DNA of 64,000 bases, from assembly GCA_039105265.1 (NCBI GenBank), contig JAPFFF010000007.1, positions 1,984,001 to 2,048,000 on the forward strand. Reading direction: 5' to 3'. The notes beneath the pieces were generated by a model, which had not been told where the DNA came from, did no database searches, and saw only the letters and a program-made list of their open reading frames with translations. Each line of letters opens with the position of its first letter. Positions within the stretch are counted from its first letter, which is position 1. Source of the stretch: Tritrichomonas musculus. Lineage: Eukaryota; Parabasalia; Tritrichomonadida; Tritrichomonadidae. A program made the position numbers and the translations under genes. Below, one piece after another: positions 1 through 10,099 of this stretch.

Positions 1-3000
1 AAACTCTTAAATCACAACTTAATGAAATTAAAGAGAAAGAAATTCCTGCTGACTTGATTGAAAAGAATAAAGAAATCATTGCTAATTATGAAAAATTGAT
101 GAATGAACAAAAAGAAGAATTTGATGACTTATTAAACAAGGCAAATGCAAGATGTAATGAACTTGAATCTCTTCTTGAAAGTAAAGAAACTGACCTTCAA
201 ACTCAACAAGACGAATTTGAGCAAGTTTTATCAAAACTCAAAGAAAGAATTGATTCACTTCAAAAAGAAAATCAGAAACCACAACAAGAAGAAGAAGAAG
301 AAAAGAAAGATCAAAATGAAAAACTTCTTGAAGAAATGGAATCATTAAAGCAGCAAAATCAAGCGTTGGAATCACGAATTGCTGAGTTGTCACAGTTCGT
401 TGATCAGAATGAAAAACAAGAAGACACGAATGATCAATTAGAAGAATTGATTTCAGAAAACAAAACACTTCACGATTCAATCAATGAGTTTGAAAACATT
501 AAAGCTCAAAAGGAAGAAGAGATCAATAAGATGAACGATCAATATTCACAGCTCAAATCTGAATTTGACGACTATAAGATAATTTACAATGACGATCTCA
601 CTAAAGAATTGAAAGAGCTTCAATCACAGAACGAAGAATATCTCAAATTGATTGAATCATTGAAAGGACAACTTTTGAAAGGAGACGCAAACAAGAACAA
701 AGAAGAAATCGAAGAAGAAGAGGAAGAATTTAAAGAAAGAAAAGAAAATAATGAAGATTATCAACAACAAATTAATGATCTTCTTAAAGAGATTGAAGCT
801 TTGAATCAGCACAATCAAGAATTACAAGAAAAAGTTGCCGAATTAACACAAATTGCCAAAGAAAAAGAACAATCAGAAGCAACTGAAACCGAATATTCAC
901 AGCTTAAATCTGAATTTGATGATTACAAACTTGTTTATAATGATGAACTTACTAAAGAATTGAAAGAACTTCAGTCACAAAATGATGAATACCTTAGATT
1001 GATTGAATCACTCAAGGAACAACCTCAAAAGAATACCGAAAATGACAACCAAGATCATCAACAACAGATTGAAATGCTTCATAAAGAGATCGATTCATTG
1101 AATGAACAAAATCAATCATTGGAAAAGCAGATCGAAGAGCTGACGATTCTTATTGACGAAAACGATAAGTCACATTTGAATGACGATCTATATTCACAGC
1201 TCAAGTCTGAATTCGATGACTACAAACTCATTTACAATGACGATCTCACTGAAGAATTAAAAGAACTTCAGTCGCAAAATGAAGAATATCTTAAATTGAT
1301 TGAATCGCTGAAAGGACAACATCAGAGAGATGAAAGAATAGTAATTGAAGAAGAAGAGGAAGACTCAAATAACAATAAACAACAAGTTGCTGATCTTCTT
1401 AAAGAAATTGAATCATTGAAAGAACAACTTAATAAACATCAGATACTTGAAGAAGAAGAAGAAGTTGAAAATCTTGTTCAACAAAACAATGAATTGAATG
1501 AAAAACTGAAAAATAAGGAATTTGAATTACAAGAAGCTCAAAATCAATTGTCTTCATTTATTAAAGAAATTGAATCAAAGAATGATGAAATTGATAATTT
1601 GAAGGAGATTGCTAAAAAGCATGAAAATGACAAGATTGAGGAATTGAGTAAATTACAAAATGAGAAAGATCAAATGGAAAATGAATTAAATGAAAAAATT
1701 GCTCAAATTGAATCAGAGAAAAATAAATTAGACGAACAACTAAAGAATATCAATAATAAAACTAATGATATAATGATTGAAGAGGAGGAAGAAGATAAAG
1801 ATGATGAAAATACTCTATCATCTGAATTACAACATATGAAAAATAAAGGAATTAATTATCCAAAAGCCGACCAAATATCTTCTCAAACTATCAATCAAAT
1901 TAAAGAGAAATTAACTGATAGCAAGCAATCACTTCAGTCGCTTAAAGATTATTGTAATGAATTGAAACCAGAAGAGATATTGAAAGATCAAAAGCAATCA
2001 ATGACATCATTAATTAATAAAGCACAAAATGAAATTCAAGAAAAAATAAATGAAAATGAAGAATTAAAGGATAGAATCAATAGTTTGCAGAAAGAAATTG
2101 ATGATCTAAAAGATAACCTAACGAAAGCTGAAAATTCTTTGAATGAGAAAGAAAATGAATCAAATCAGCTTTCTGATATAATAAATCAACAAAAAGAGCA
2201 CATCAATTCCTTATTAGAAAAACAAAACGATGACAATTCTGACAACATTGATGATAATACTAATCTTCACGAAACAATTGAAAAGCTTGAAAAGAAAATT
2301 AAGGACCTTTCTGATGAACTTAATAACAAAGACATTGAAATTGCTACATTCAAAGCTCAAATTGAAATATCAAATAAAGAATTTGTTGAAGAGGAAGACC
2401 AAAATGGAAAATTGACCAATGAAAACGAAGAATTACTCAAGAAATTGGAAGGATTGAACAAAGAGAAAGAAATATTGCAAGAAGAAAACAATCAACTTTC
2501 ACAAGAATTAGATAAACTCAAAGAAATCGTTTCATCTCAAGAACCAGCTACCAATCAAACCGAAATCGAGAACTATGACCAAATGAAATCAGATCTTGAT
2601 GAAAAAGCCAGGCAAATAGAATCTCTTGAAGATCAGCTTCAATCATTAAGCAAAGAAAATGAAGAATTGAGAAACAAAGAGAATAATTATTCAAATCAAA
2701 TTGAACAACAAAATCAACAAATATCTGATCTTCAACACAAAGAACAAGAAAATGCAGAGAAAGAAGACGAAGTTGAATCATTGAAAGATCAAATTTCGAA
2801 TCAAAAAGATCAAATCGAGTCACTCTCAAATCAAATCTTGCATCAAAGCACAGAAATCAACGAATTAAATGATCTTCTCAAAGATAAAGAAAAAGAACTC
2901 GTCCAAGCCAAAGAAGAAAGCGAATCAAAAGATTCAAGAATTGCTGATTTAGAGTCGCAAAACTCACAGCTTAAAGATCACTCAAATGAGATTGAAGATT

Positions 3001-3986
3001 CATTCAATCTTTTGAACCAAAAAGTTGCCGATCTTGCATATGAGAATGAGAATCTCAAGAGACAAAACGAAGAGAAATCAGATGTGAAACAAAAGCAATC
3101 AGATATTCTTGACCAACTGTCAAATGACACTGATGAAGAACTTCGTCAAAAAGTCGCAGAACTGACCAGCAAAAACGAGAAATTGGAGAGCGAAATCGCC
3201 AATCTTCGCACTTTTGAAGCAGATGTCGAAGCTGCAATCAACGCGATAACAGACGAAGCAGATGAAAAATGCAAGAAACTAGAGAAGAAGTTGCAACAGA
3301 AAGAAAAAGAAAATGAAGAATTGAAGCAGAAACTTTCTTCATCACAAACTGAAATCATCAATGACAACAATAAAAAAGAAGAAGAAGAAGAAGAAGAAAG
3401 TAATAAAATTAAAGAAGATTACAAGAACATGTATCAGGAAGAATTGGACAAGATGAAGCAGTCATATGAGAAGCAGTTTTCAATACAGAAGTCAATCATC
3501 ACTCAGAAAGAAAGCGAGATCGATGAGCTTCGATACAGAATCGAGCAAGACAAAGAAATAATTGACAGCCAAGCGCATGAAATGAGAACTCTTAAAAATG
3601 ACATTTCAAATCTAAACAAAGAAATCAAGAAATTATCTGAAAGACAACAAATTCAAGAAGAAGAAAAATTGTCAAATTCAAATAAGAAAGAATTCTCTTT
3701 CGTTAGTTATCACGAAGACTTCGAACAAGGAACTGGAAATCAGTTGGTCAACACTGACGAATTCAACGAAACAAAGACTCAGCTAAAAGTCGCAATGAAA
3801 GCTTTGAAGGTCCTAAAGAAAGAGAACGGAAACTTGAAGGATGAAAATGCAGAAATGAAGCAAAGTTTGGATGATTTGATGAAAAGCTACGAGGCAAATC
3901 TCGAGAAAACGAGAATGCTCGTTAGGCAGGCTGAAAGAGTAAAAGAAGCCGAATTTAAGAAATACTTGACATTTAATCTACAATAA
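1..3986 (+). CDS. Giant coiled-coil protein, 5' end missing
   Basis: The frame is open from the left edge of the window to a TAA at 3984-3986, so at least 1,300 residues are present and the N-terminus lies outside. Nearly the whole protein is Glu/Lys/Gln/Asn-rich heptad-like sequence, typical of a long parallel coiled coil, broken by acidic patches of five to seven glutamates. A block containing the motif LKSEFDDYK and ending near YLKLIESLKGQ occurs three times (about nt 541-680, 892-1030 and 1190-1325), which shows internal duplication. There is no membrane segment and no catalytic motif. The C-terminal 90 residues lose the acidic patches and look like a basic coiled coil. Trichomonad genomes carry many such proteins, often labelled viral A-type inclusion-like because of composition only. 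A cytoskeletal, tether or centrosomal scaffold role is plausible but unproven. Confidence 0.85.
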   Translation, partial: TLKSQLNEIKEKEIPADLIEKNKEIIANYEKLMNEQKEEFDDLLNKANARCNELESLLESKETDLQTQQDEFEQVLSKLKERIDSLQKENQKPQQEEEEEKKDQNEKLLEEMESLKQQNQALESRIAELSQFVDQNEKQEDTNDQLEELISENKTLHDSINEFENIKAQKEEEINKMNDQYSQLKSEFDDYKIIYNDDLTKELKELQSQNEEYLKLIESLKGQLLKGDANKNKEEIEEEEEEFKERKENNEDYQQQINDLLKEIEALNQHNQELQEKVAELTQIAKEKEQSEATETEYSQLKSEFDDYKLVYNDELTKELKELQSQNDEYLRLIESLKEQPQKNTENDNQDHQQQIEMLHKEIDSLNEQNQSLEKQIEELTILIDENDKSHLNDDLYSQLKSEFDDYKLIYNDDLTEELKELQSQNEEYLKLIESLKGQHQRDERIVIEEEEEDSNNNKQQVADLLKEIESLKEQLNKHQILEEEEEVENLVQQNNELNEKLKNKEFELQEAQNQLSSFIKEIESKNDEIDNLKEIAKKHENDKIEELSKLQNEKDQMENELNEKIAQIESEKNKLDEQLKNINNKTNDIMIEEEEEDKDDENTLSSELQHMKNKGINYPKADQISSQTINQIKEKLTDSKQSLQSLKDYCNELKPEEILKDQKQSMTSLINKAQNEIQEKINENEELKDRINSLQKEIDDLKDNLTKAENSLNEKENESNQLSDIINQQKEHINSLLEKQNDDNSDNIDDNTNLHETIEKLEKKIKDLSDELNNKDIEIATFKAQIEISNKEFVEEEDQNGKLTNENEELLKKLEGLNKEKEILQEENNQLSQELDKLKEIVSSQEPATNQTEIENYDQMKSDLDEKARQIESLEDQLQSLSKENEELRNKENNYSNQIEQQNQQISDLQHKEQENAEKEDEVESLKDQISNQKDQIESLSNQILHQSTEINELNDLLKDKEKELVQAKEESESKDSRIADLESQNSQLKDHSNEIEDSFNLLNQKVADLAYENENLKRQNEEKSDVKQKQSDILDQLSNDTDEELRQKVAELTSKNEKLESEIANLRTFEADVEAAINAITDEADEKCKKLEKKLQQKEKENEELKQKLSSSQTEIINDNNKKEEEEEEESNKIKEDYKNMYQEELDKMKQSYEKQFSIQKSIITQKESEIDELRYRIEQDKEIIDSQAHEMRTLKNDISNLNKEIKKLSERQQIQEEEKLSNSNKKEFSFVSYHEDFEQGTGNQLVNTDEFNETKTQLKVAMKALKVLKKENGNLKDENAEMKQSLDDLMKSYEANLEKTRMLVRQAERVKEAEFKKYLTFNLQ

Positions 3987-4305
3987 GAATTCTAACTTGC
4001 AGAATTTGAATAGAAATTAATGTTTTCTAATAATATTTTTTATTTTATATGTTAATTAAATAAAAATCAAAAATTAAAAAACTTTTCTTTTACATTTTTT
4101 GATTATTTATTTACTATAGACCTGATATTATATATAATAGATTTAATATGAATATTTTTTTTTTTTTTTTAAATCAACGTGAAAATTAGGCATATATATG
4201 AGGATAATAATTATTATATACTAATTATCACTTTATTGAAAAAAAAATATATATATATATTCTAAAAAAATTATAGAAATATAACAGACAATGATGGTGG
4301 CTAAT
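3987..4305. other. Intergenic, convergent genes
   Basis: AT-rich spacer between two convergent genes. It holds a run of T near 4156-4170 and a short (TA)n tract near 4247-4260. I see no gene, RNA or repeat family in it. Confidence 0.6.
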
Positions 4306-5406
4306 TTAAACAATTTCTCTTTTTTCTGGCTTTGATAAATCTTCTTTATCATCATCAGACTCTTTTTCAGATATTACATCAACATCAAGTTGGTTAGCTT
4401 CTTTCTGTTTTTCAATCTGTTCATATTCTATTCTGGCTTTCATTTCATTTCTTCTTACTGCAGCGTAATAGGCAGAGAATGATATAACCAGGACAGTTCC
4501 AATAAACTTCATTGGAGTCATTGTTTCTCCTGTTGGGAAGAAAATGAATGCAAGAAGAGTCTGTAAACAAGCTTTAACTGTTCCACTTAAATTATGTGTG
4601 AGTGGTGTTGTGTATTTTATATTCAAAAAGATAGCAATGTTAATTATAAAACCGACAACTCCAGCAATTGTTTGCATTGTCCAGAATTTTGTTGATCTCC
4701 TCTCTTTGAGAATATCAAATTCACCATTTAACCAAACAAATGGAGCTAGAAAAACTATAGCTAATGGAGTATTATATTCTATCAGAAGGTATTGGTTATC
4801 ATCAAGGAGACCCATTACTTGCTTTACAACAATTGAATATGTGGCAACAAAACAAGAGGATAAAACTCCAAAAACACCTCCTTTAAGTGTAAGATCAACA
4901 TCACCTTGTACGCCAACACAAAATCCGACTACCACTCCTAAACAAGCCAAAATTGCTCGAAGTGAAGTTTTCTGGCCTTGGAAAATATAAGATAAAACAA
5001 TACTGAATAAAATTGTTAATGAACGAACAATTTGATATCCAGATACTGAAACGTATTCAAGGCATTTGTTGTTAAGACCTATCATTATAAGATATGAAAT
5101 ACTAACAGGAATAACTTTTAGCATTATTTTGAAATCGTAATGAATTGGTGGAAATAAATTTAATAAAGGAACATTTGGACATAATGTAGTAATGATTATA
5201 ATGCATACATAAGCCACAACAAATTGGTACCATGAAATAAAAAGACCACCAGCTTTTTCTTTCTTATCTGTTAAAACAAAACGATTTAGAAAAACAAGTG
5301 CTATTGAAACTGACATATAAAACGAAACAGCTAAAATTGATTGTATGGTTTTTTTGCGAAGCTCAGCATCAGTTGAAACGGTTTCATTATCATTTTTCTC
5401 TCTCAT
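4306..5406 (-). CDS. GDP-fucose-type nucleotide-sugar transporter
   Basis: A 366-residue multi-spanning membrane protein of the drug/metabolite transporter (triose-phosphate transporter-like) superfamily. It would exchange a nucleotide sugar for the nucleoside monophosphate across the Golgi or ER membrane. About ten hydrophobic segments can be read. Blocks match what I recall of SLC35C1 (GDP-fucose transporter): a first helix with SIALVFLNRFVL, the block NNKCLEYVSVSGYQIVRSLT in the middle, and TTPLTHNLSGTVKACLQTLL near the C-terminus, which is the family's strongest signature. The length equals that of the human protein (about 364). N- and C-termini are hydrophilic and cytosolic-looking; the tail is charged. 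The start is the only in-frame ATG before the first helix. Substrate (GDP-fucose rather than another nucleotide sugar) is an inference from block similarity. Confidence 0.85.
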   Translation of the reverse strand: MREKNDNETVSTDAELRKKTIQSILAVSFYMSVSIALVFLNRFVLTDKKEKAGGLFISWYQFVVAYVCIIIITTLCPNVPLLNLFPPIHYDFKIMLKVIPVSISYLIMIGLNNKCLEYVSVSGYQIVRSLTILFSIVLSYIFQGQKTSLRAILACLGVVVGFCVGVQGDVDLTLKGGVFGVLSSCFVATYSIVVKQVMGLLDDNQYLLIEYNTPLAIVFLAPFVWLNGEFDILKERRSTKFWTMQTIAGVVGFIINIAIFLNIKYTTPLTHNLSGTVKACLQTLLAFIFFPTGETMTPMKFIGTVLVISFSAYYAAVRRNEMKARIEYEQIEKQKEANQLDVDVISEKESDDDKEDLSKPEKREIV

Positions 5407-5756
5407 TTTATTAATAAAAATAGTTTAAAAATTGAAAGTATTTTTGGAAATTTGAATAAAACACGATTTCTTTGGTGTTTCGGAAGATTTATACAAATTC
5501 ATATATTTAAAAAGAATTTTCATCAGAAAAGAGTTATATTCTCTTCATAATTTATTGAATAAGCTCATTTTTTTTTATATATATATTATTTCAAAATGAT
5601 TTCAAATTTTGAACTAACTAATACTAATCATTATACTAAATCCACATTTGAAAAGAAGGCGAAGTATTAGAATAAATGATATAAAATTATAAGGATATTT
5701 TACGTATTTAGTTTATAAAATAAAAAAAGAAAATATCATTTTTTAATATAATAAAA
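5407..5756. other. Intergenic AT-rich spacer
   Basis: About 350 bp separating two minus-strand genes. It contains T-rich and TA-rich stretches (around 5570-5590) and presumably the promoter of the transporter gene at its left end. No gene or repeat recognised. Confidence 0.5.
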
Positions 5757-6596
5757 TCAAAACTTTGCAATAACTTCATTTGTTCTGGAAATTAAAGCTC
5801 CGCATGTTTCTGTCAAAGATCTCATTTCAGATAAAGATGAATCAATAGCTGGATCTATTGGTTTATATTGATGAAGATCGAGGTTAGTTGCAGCCATTTC
5901 TAGAATCTGTCTTTGAATTGCTAGAGGATCTTTTGATTCTATATGTTCTGTTAATTGATTATATTCTTCTTGTTGTTGAAGCATTTCCTTATGAAGTTTA
6001 AGAGCGTCTTCAAGTTCTTGCTTAAATATTTCTCTCTTATTTTGAACAAGACGCGTTTGATCGATTAGAGATTGCTTTTTTCTCTGAAGTGGTTCTATGT
6101 CTGGCGGTGCTTGAACCTCAACTGCTAATTTCTGTTCTATCTGACGCTTTGAATATTGCTCTTTTAATAATTGCGATGAAAGTTGTGAATGAGTCAGTTT
6201 TAATTCTTTTTCTCTTGCTTTTTCTGTCTCATAATTATTCATTAATATTTTTACCTCAGAATATAATCGTTCGTATTGAGCTCGCTTTTCACGAATCGCA
6301 ATTGATCTATCGATTTGAGCTTGTAATTGGCGAGATTCTTCTTGAAGTTCAGCTTGTTGTTGCTTTGCTTCTTCTATTTGCGCATTAATTTCATTAAGTT
6401 GGTTATTTGTTTCCGCTAGTGTAGGCAATTCATTTAGTTTCATCAACGCAGAAATTAATTCGGCTTCACGTTTTTGCTTTTCAATAATTTGTTTGGCGGC
6501 TTCAATTTGTTCTTTAAGATCATTGCGTTCGTTATCTAATTGTTTGATTCTCGCAAGTAAAGCAGCAGACTCTGCAAGGGCATTTGTTTGATTCAT
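5757..6596 (-). CDS. Coiled-coil protein, unknown function
   Basis: A 279-residue, Gln/Glu/Leu-rich protein that is helical throughout. I start it at the ATG complementary to 6594-6596, whose product begins MNQTNALAES; the open frame extends seven codons further but without another ATG. Residues about 15-210 form almost continuous heptads (for example NERNDLKEQIEAAKQIIEKQ); the last 60 residues include a probable helical segment with a single cysteine. No signal peptide, membrane segment or catalytic motif is visible. It could be an intraflagellar transport, kinetochore or golgin-like subunit; sequence alone does not decide. It lies in the same orientation as the neighbouring genes, with separate spacers on each side. 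Confidence 0.75.
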   Translation of the reverse strand: MNQTNALAESAALLARIKQLDNERNDLKEQIEAAKQIIEKQKREAELISALMKLNELPTLAETNNQLNEINAQIEEAKQQQAELQEESRQLQAQIDRSIAIREKRAQYERLYSEVKILMNNYETEKAREKELKLTHSQLSSQLLKEQYSKRQIEQKLAVEVQAPPDIEPLQRKKQSLIDQTRLVQNKREIFKQELEDALKLHKEMLQQQEEYNQLTEHIESKDPLAIQRQILEMAATNLDLHQYKPIDPAIDSSLSEMRSLTETCGALISRTNEVIAKF

Positions 6597-6873
6597 ACTA
6601 GAGATTTTAACGATCAAGTACGTTTAGAAATATTTCTTTATCTCTATATCGAATGATTTTTTCGTAAAGAAAAATAAACAATTATATAAATTTTGTTTAT
6701 ATTCAAGTTAAAAGACATTATAAACATGAAAAAATAATAAAAATTTTCAATGAAAAAACATATCGAATTTAGATAAGTAAAAAAGAGTTTTACTTTGATT
6801 CTAAAAACAAAAATAAAAAAATGCAAACACTTAAATTTAATTATATATATATACAAAAATACTCATAAAATAA

Positions 6874-8502
6874 TTATAAATTAGGGAATGAATTAAGGAA
6901 TGAAATAACATCTAAACTTTCAGAAACAACTTTTTGGCATTCGGTATTATCAACTATACCAAATTTCTTTTCTAATTTTAACTTTACTTCATTGAATAAT
7001 TTGACATCTCCACATTCTTGGCATAAATGAAGTAACTTTTGTTCAACGTCAGCTGTGTTATTTCTCTTAGCTAGCCAGTGAATCCTCAATAGTTTTGGCT
7101 TATCGAGAGGTGGATAGTCGCTTTCAAAAATGGTCTTTAGTTGGGAATAATAATCATTTTCTTTTTCATTTGCACTGCAATCATTGCAAACATCGGTATG
7201 TTCGTTATCATCATCATTAATATTAATTTGTTGCTCGACCTCAATAATTGATTTGTAAACATTAGAAATTCTTTCAATAGTCTTCTTTAAATCAGCAAAA
7301 TGTCCAAGATCAATTGACATAACGTCATTTAATTCATTTCTATATATGCTAGATATCATGTTCAATCCATGTACAGCAAAATACGCAACTGCAAATGCAA
7401 GAGCAGTTGCTCTAACTTCGATAAGTGATATATTCATTTGTTTGATAAGATCAGCTCCTTCATTCCAGTTGCCTTCTTCAACAGAATGTAAAACACGTGT
7501 TGGAAGAAGTTTTTCATTCAAAGGAAGAACAGATGCAATTTGAAAAGATTCAAGAGCTTCTGAATTGGCAGCAATAAATGAATCAACTTTTAAAGCTGTA
7601 GGAAAGTCTCCTTTAGTGAGAGCCACTCGTATTGATGCCATTGGATGTGGATTTTCCATCTCAGCTGCATATTGCCATGCAGATTCTGAAGAATCAATTT
7701 CAGCTTTTAGTGCAACTGCTGATGCAATTACACTTGTATCTTTGAGTTCTTTTGCTCCACTTATTGATTCATTTAACGAAAGTATTGACTCCTTCTTCAT
7801 TCCTAAAAGATCAAATATTTGAGCTAGAGCAATAGCAGAGCGTGAAAGGCAAGAAGCATCGTGAGTCTCTGTCATTTTGAGGCAGCATTTAGTCATTTCC
7901 TCAGTCGCAAGAGTAGTTTTTCGTTGTTTTGCGTGTATTAATGCATGATATAAAAGAGATTGATGAGTTTGAAGTGGAATATCTTCAATTGATTCTGGGA
8001 GCGGAGGCCCTGGGTTAAAAGAACTATCCTTATAAGTTGGTAATGGCGAAATTATTAATTCTGGATTATAAGGTGAAAAAAGTTGATCTGGTGATAGCAA
8101 TAAAGGAAGTGGATTAACTTCTTCTTTTTCAATCCATTCTTTATAAGATGAAATTAAAGGACGAATTGAAAATAAAGTGTATGTCTCTATTAAAAGAAGT
8201 GTTTGTTTAACCACAATACCGATTGGTGAATTTGGAGATACATTATGGGAATTCAACACAGAGTTCATAAAAGTTAATGCTTGAGGATATGATTCACAGA
8301 ATATTTCAAAAAGTTCTTTTGCGCGAGAAAGAATAGATTTTGCGTTTGCTTCAAAAATTAATTTGAAATGTCCATATCCTACAAATTGATGATGTGACGC
8401 CTGTATAAGCTTTAGAAAATCCACTGTTTCTTTAAGAAAATCCAAGTTTTGTTCAACATCTGCAACTGCGAGAAAAAGAATTCCAAGTTCGTCAGGTCTC
8501 AT
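6874..8502 (-). CDS. TPR-like protein, possible APC/C subunit 5
   Basis: A 542-residue soluble alpha-helical protein starting at the ATG complementary to 8500-8502. The middle (about residues 175-290) reads as tetratricopeptide-like helical pairs. The segment around HQSLLYHALIHAKQRKTTLA, followed by a helix with CLSRSAIALAQIFDLLG, resembles the APC5 repeat region, where a conserved LLN-LA-LH helix is followed by a helix ending in a leucine-rich W/F-L motif. The N-terminal 150 residues are helical, as in APC5. A short acidic, cysteine-containing loop (DDDNEHTDVCNDC) interrupts the C-terminal half. The human protein is longer (about 755), so this would be a reduced version. If right, it acts in the anaphase-promoting complex that ubiquitinates mitotic regulators. 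Other TPR scaffolds remain possible. Confidence 0.5.
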   Translation of the reverse strand: MRPDELGILFLAVADVEQNLDFLKETVDFLKLIQASHHQFVGYGHFKLIFEANAKSILSRAKELFEIFCESYPQALTFMNSVLNSHNVSPNSPIGIVVKQTLLLIETYTLFSIRPLISSYKEWIEKEEVNPLPLLLSPDQLFSPYNPELIISPLPTYKDSSFNPGPPLPESIEDIPLQTHQSLLYHALIHAKQRKTTLATEEMTKCCLKMTETHDASCLSRSAIALAQIFDLLGMKKESILSLNESISGAKELKDTSVIASAVALKAEIDSSESAWQYAAEMENPHPMASIRVALTKGDFPTALKVDSFIAANSEALESFQIASVLPLNEKLLPTRVLHSVEEGNWNEGADLIKQMNISLIEVRATALAFAVAYFAVHGLNMISSIYRNELNDVMSIDLGHFADLKKTIERISNVYKSIIEVEQQININDDDNEHTDVCNDCSANEKENDYYSQLKTIFESDYPPLDKPKLLRIHWLAKRNNTADVEQKLLHLCQECGDVKLFNEVKLKLEKKFGIVDNTECQKVVSESLDVISFLNSFPNL

Positions 8503-8741
8503 TAAAACAAAAAATAAACGTCAACGAAAAATAAAGGTCAAATATTCAAATATTTGAATATAGAATCTTTACTTTTATTTATTGTATACAGCAAAATATG
8601 CCTGCTTATTCAGATTTATAGATATATTTATATGATTAGAATAAGAAATGAAATGAAGAGTTTATATATCATAGCTAATTTTATTATAAAAATCCATTTC
8701 AAATAAATAACACCTTACAAAACGTAAATAAAATTGGAAAG

Positions 8742-9062
8742 TTATTGAGGTATTGTAAATTGATCATTTTCAGCAAAAATTTGTTCAATTAAGTTTTTGA
8801 GTTGATCAAATAAAGTTGGATCTTTAGCAATAGTTGTGTTAATAAATTCAGCTAACTCATCATCACTAAGTTGCACTTCTTCATCTCCGAATTTTTCTTG
8901 CCAAGAAGATATAATCCATTGATAAATATTCTCAACTATATTAGGTTGTAAGCGTCCCATTGAATCCCCAATTTTTCTAAGAACTTCTTGGGCAGGCATC
9001 GATTCCCATTGAGAATCATTTTGAGGTATATCTGCTCCTTGGTTAGCGATTACTGTATTCAT
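8742..9062 (-). CDS. Small acidic protein, unknown
   Basis: A 106-residue acidic, soluble protein beginning MNTVIANQGADIPQNDSQWE. It is predicted helical, with conserved-looking tryptophans at WIISSWQEKFGDEE and a C-terminal helix FDQLKNLIEQIFAEN. I do not recognise the family. It is kept as a real gene because the frame fills the space between its neighbours, codon use resembles theirs, and it starts 82 bp from a divergent plus-strand gene, an arrangement common in compact protist genomes. Confidence 0.65.
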   Translation of the reverse strand: MNTVIANQGADIPQNDSQWESMPAQEVLRKIGDSMGRLQPNIVENIYQWIISSWQEKFGDEEVQLSDDELAEFINTTIAKDPTLFDQLKNLIEQIFAENDQFTIPQ

Positions 9063-9144
9063 TTTGAGGAAATGTATTTCTGAAAGACAAAATTTTTAAT
9101 TTGAATAATATCAGAAATTTTTCTATTAAACTTTTTCAATTACT
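9063..9144. promoter_or_regulatory. Short divergent promoter region
   Basis: Only 82 bp separates the starts of the small acidic protein (minus strand) and the RING protein (plus strand), so both promoters must sit here. The plus-strand side ends CTTTTTCAATTACTATG, with a TCAATTA block 4-10 bases before the ATG that is compatible with a trichomonad-like initiator (TCA-pyrimidine-rich) giving a very short 5' UTR. This is an inference from position and similarity only. Confidence 0.35.
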
Positions 9145-9666
9145 ATGATTCATCCCGAAATTAGGCCTGAGGGGCCTTCCTTTCTTCGTATCCTGCTAGG
9201 AATGCTGAAAATAATACATTTGAAACAATTTGTTGTTATTTTTCTCTCAATAAGCATACTTTTATTATTTTTTCGTATTTTATCAATCAACACCTTTTTT
9301 TTCTTGTTATTAGTTTGCGGATTCCTTCTTATTCTACTTACTCTTATTGATTATTTAATTAAGCGATATCGACTGCATCAACATCAACAACAAAAAGAGG
9401 AAGAACTTGTTCCTCTTATAGATAATAACGCAAGTCTCGAGGAACAATATAGCGCATTTAAATCTCATATCAGGTACGATCTAAAATACTATTCGAAAAC
9501 AGAATTTCCTGATGTTCCAGATATATGTGGAGTATGTCTACAAACGATTCCAGAAGGCACAGAAGTGGCGGTTTTACCATGTATGCATATATTTCACCCA
9601 AAGTGTATTGAAAAATGGACAAAAGTAAATAATTCATGTCCTTTTTGCAAAGCAACAATAGTATAA
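9145..9666 (+). CDS. Membrane RING-H2 E3 ubiquitin ligase
   Basis: A 173-residue protein with two closely spaced hydrophobic segments (about residues 29-70) and a C-terminal RING-H2 finger (about 128-170). The metal ligands follow C-x2-C-x14-C-x-H-x2-H-x2-C-x10-C-x2-C: CGVC, then CMHIFHPKC, then CPFC. The pair of histidines in the middle marks the H2 subclass. Such proteins anchor in ER, Golgi or endosomal membranes and pass ubiquitin from an E2 to nearby substrates. Between the membrane part and the RING is an acidic linker of about 50 residues. It is small for the class but complete: all eight ligands are present. Confidence 0.88.
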   Translation: MIHPEIRPEGPSFLRILLGMLKIIHLKQFVVIFLSISILLLFFRILSINTFFFLLLVCGFLLILLTLIDYLIKRYRLHQHQQQKEEELVPLIDNNASLEEQYSAFKSHIRYDLKYYSKTEFPDVPDICGVCLQTIPEGTEVAVLPCMHIFHPKCIEKWTKVNNSCPFCKATIV

Positions 9667-10099
9667 CTTATGGCTTATATGTTTCTATTGTAAAACATTT
9701 TAATATGGACACTTCAGAGTTAAAGATATCAGAAATAATCAATATTGTTTCAAATTCAATCATATTCTTCAAAATATGAAAAATTTGAATTTCGACGTAT
9801 GAACTTTCAAATAGTGCGATACTTATATATAATATACACAATAAATTATATACTTTATTTTATTAAAAAAATCATAAGGCTAACGAATTATTTTTTGAAA
9901 AATCAATCTTTTTTTAAAACAAAAAATACGTTATTTTATTTCTCGTACTTCAATTTAATTATTTTAAATAATTTTAACAAATAGTTTTTTTTAATATAAA
10001 ATAAATAAAATGCGCCTTATTTTTTCTACTATTTACAGAATACAATTATAATTTTGTATTCAACCCAAAATTATGACAATTTTTTGGTTTATTATTTAG
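9667..10099. other. Intergenic AT-rich spacer
   Basis: About 430 bp, extremely A/T rich, between two plus-strand genes. A 79-codon open stretch at 9745-9984 has Phe/Tyr/Ile/Lys/Asn composition as expected from random AT-rich DNA and is not counted as a gene. No RNA or repeat recognised. Confidence 0.5.
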
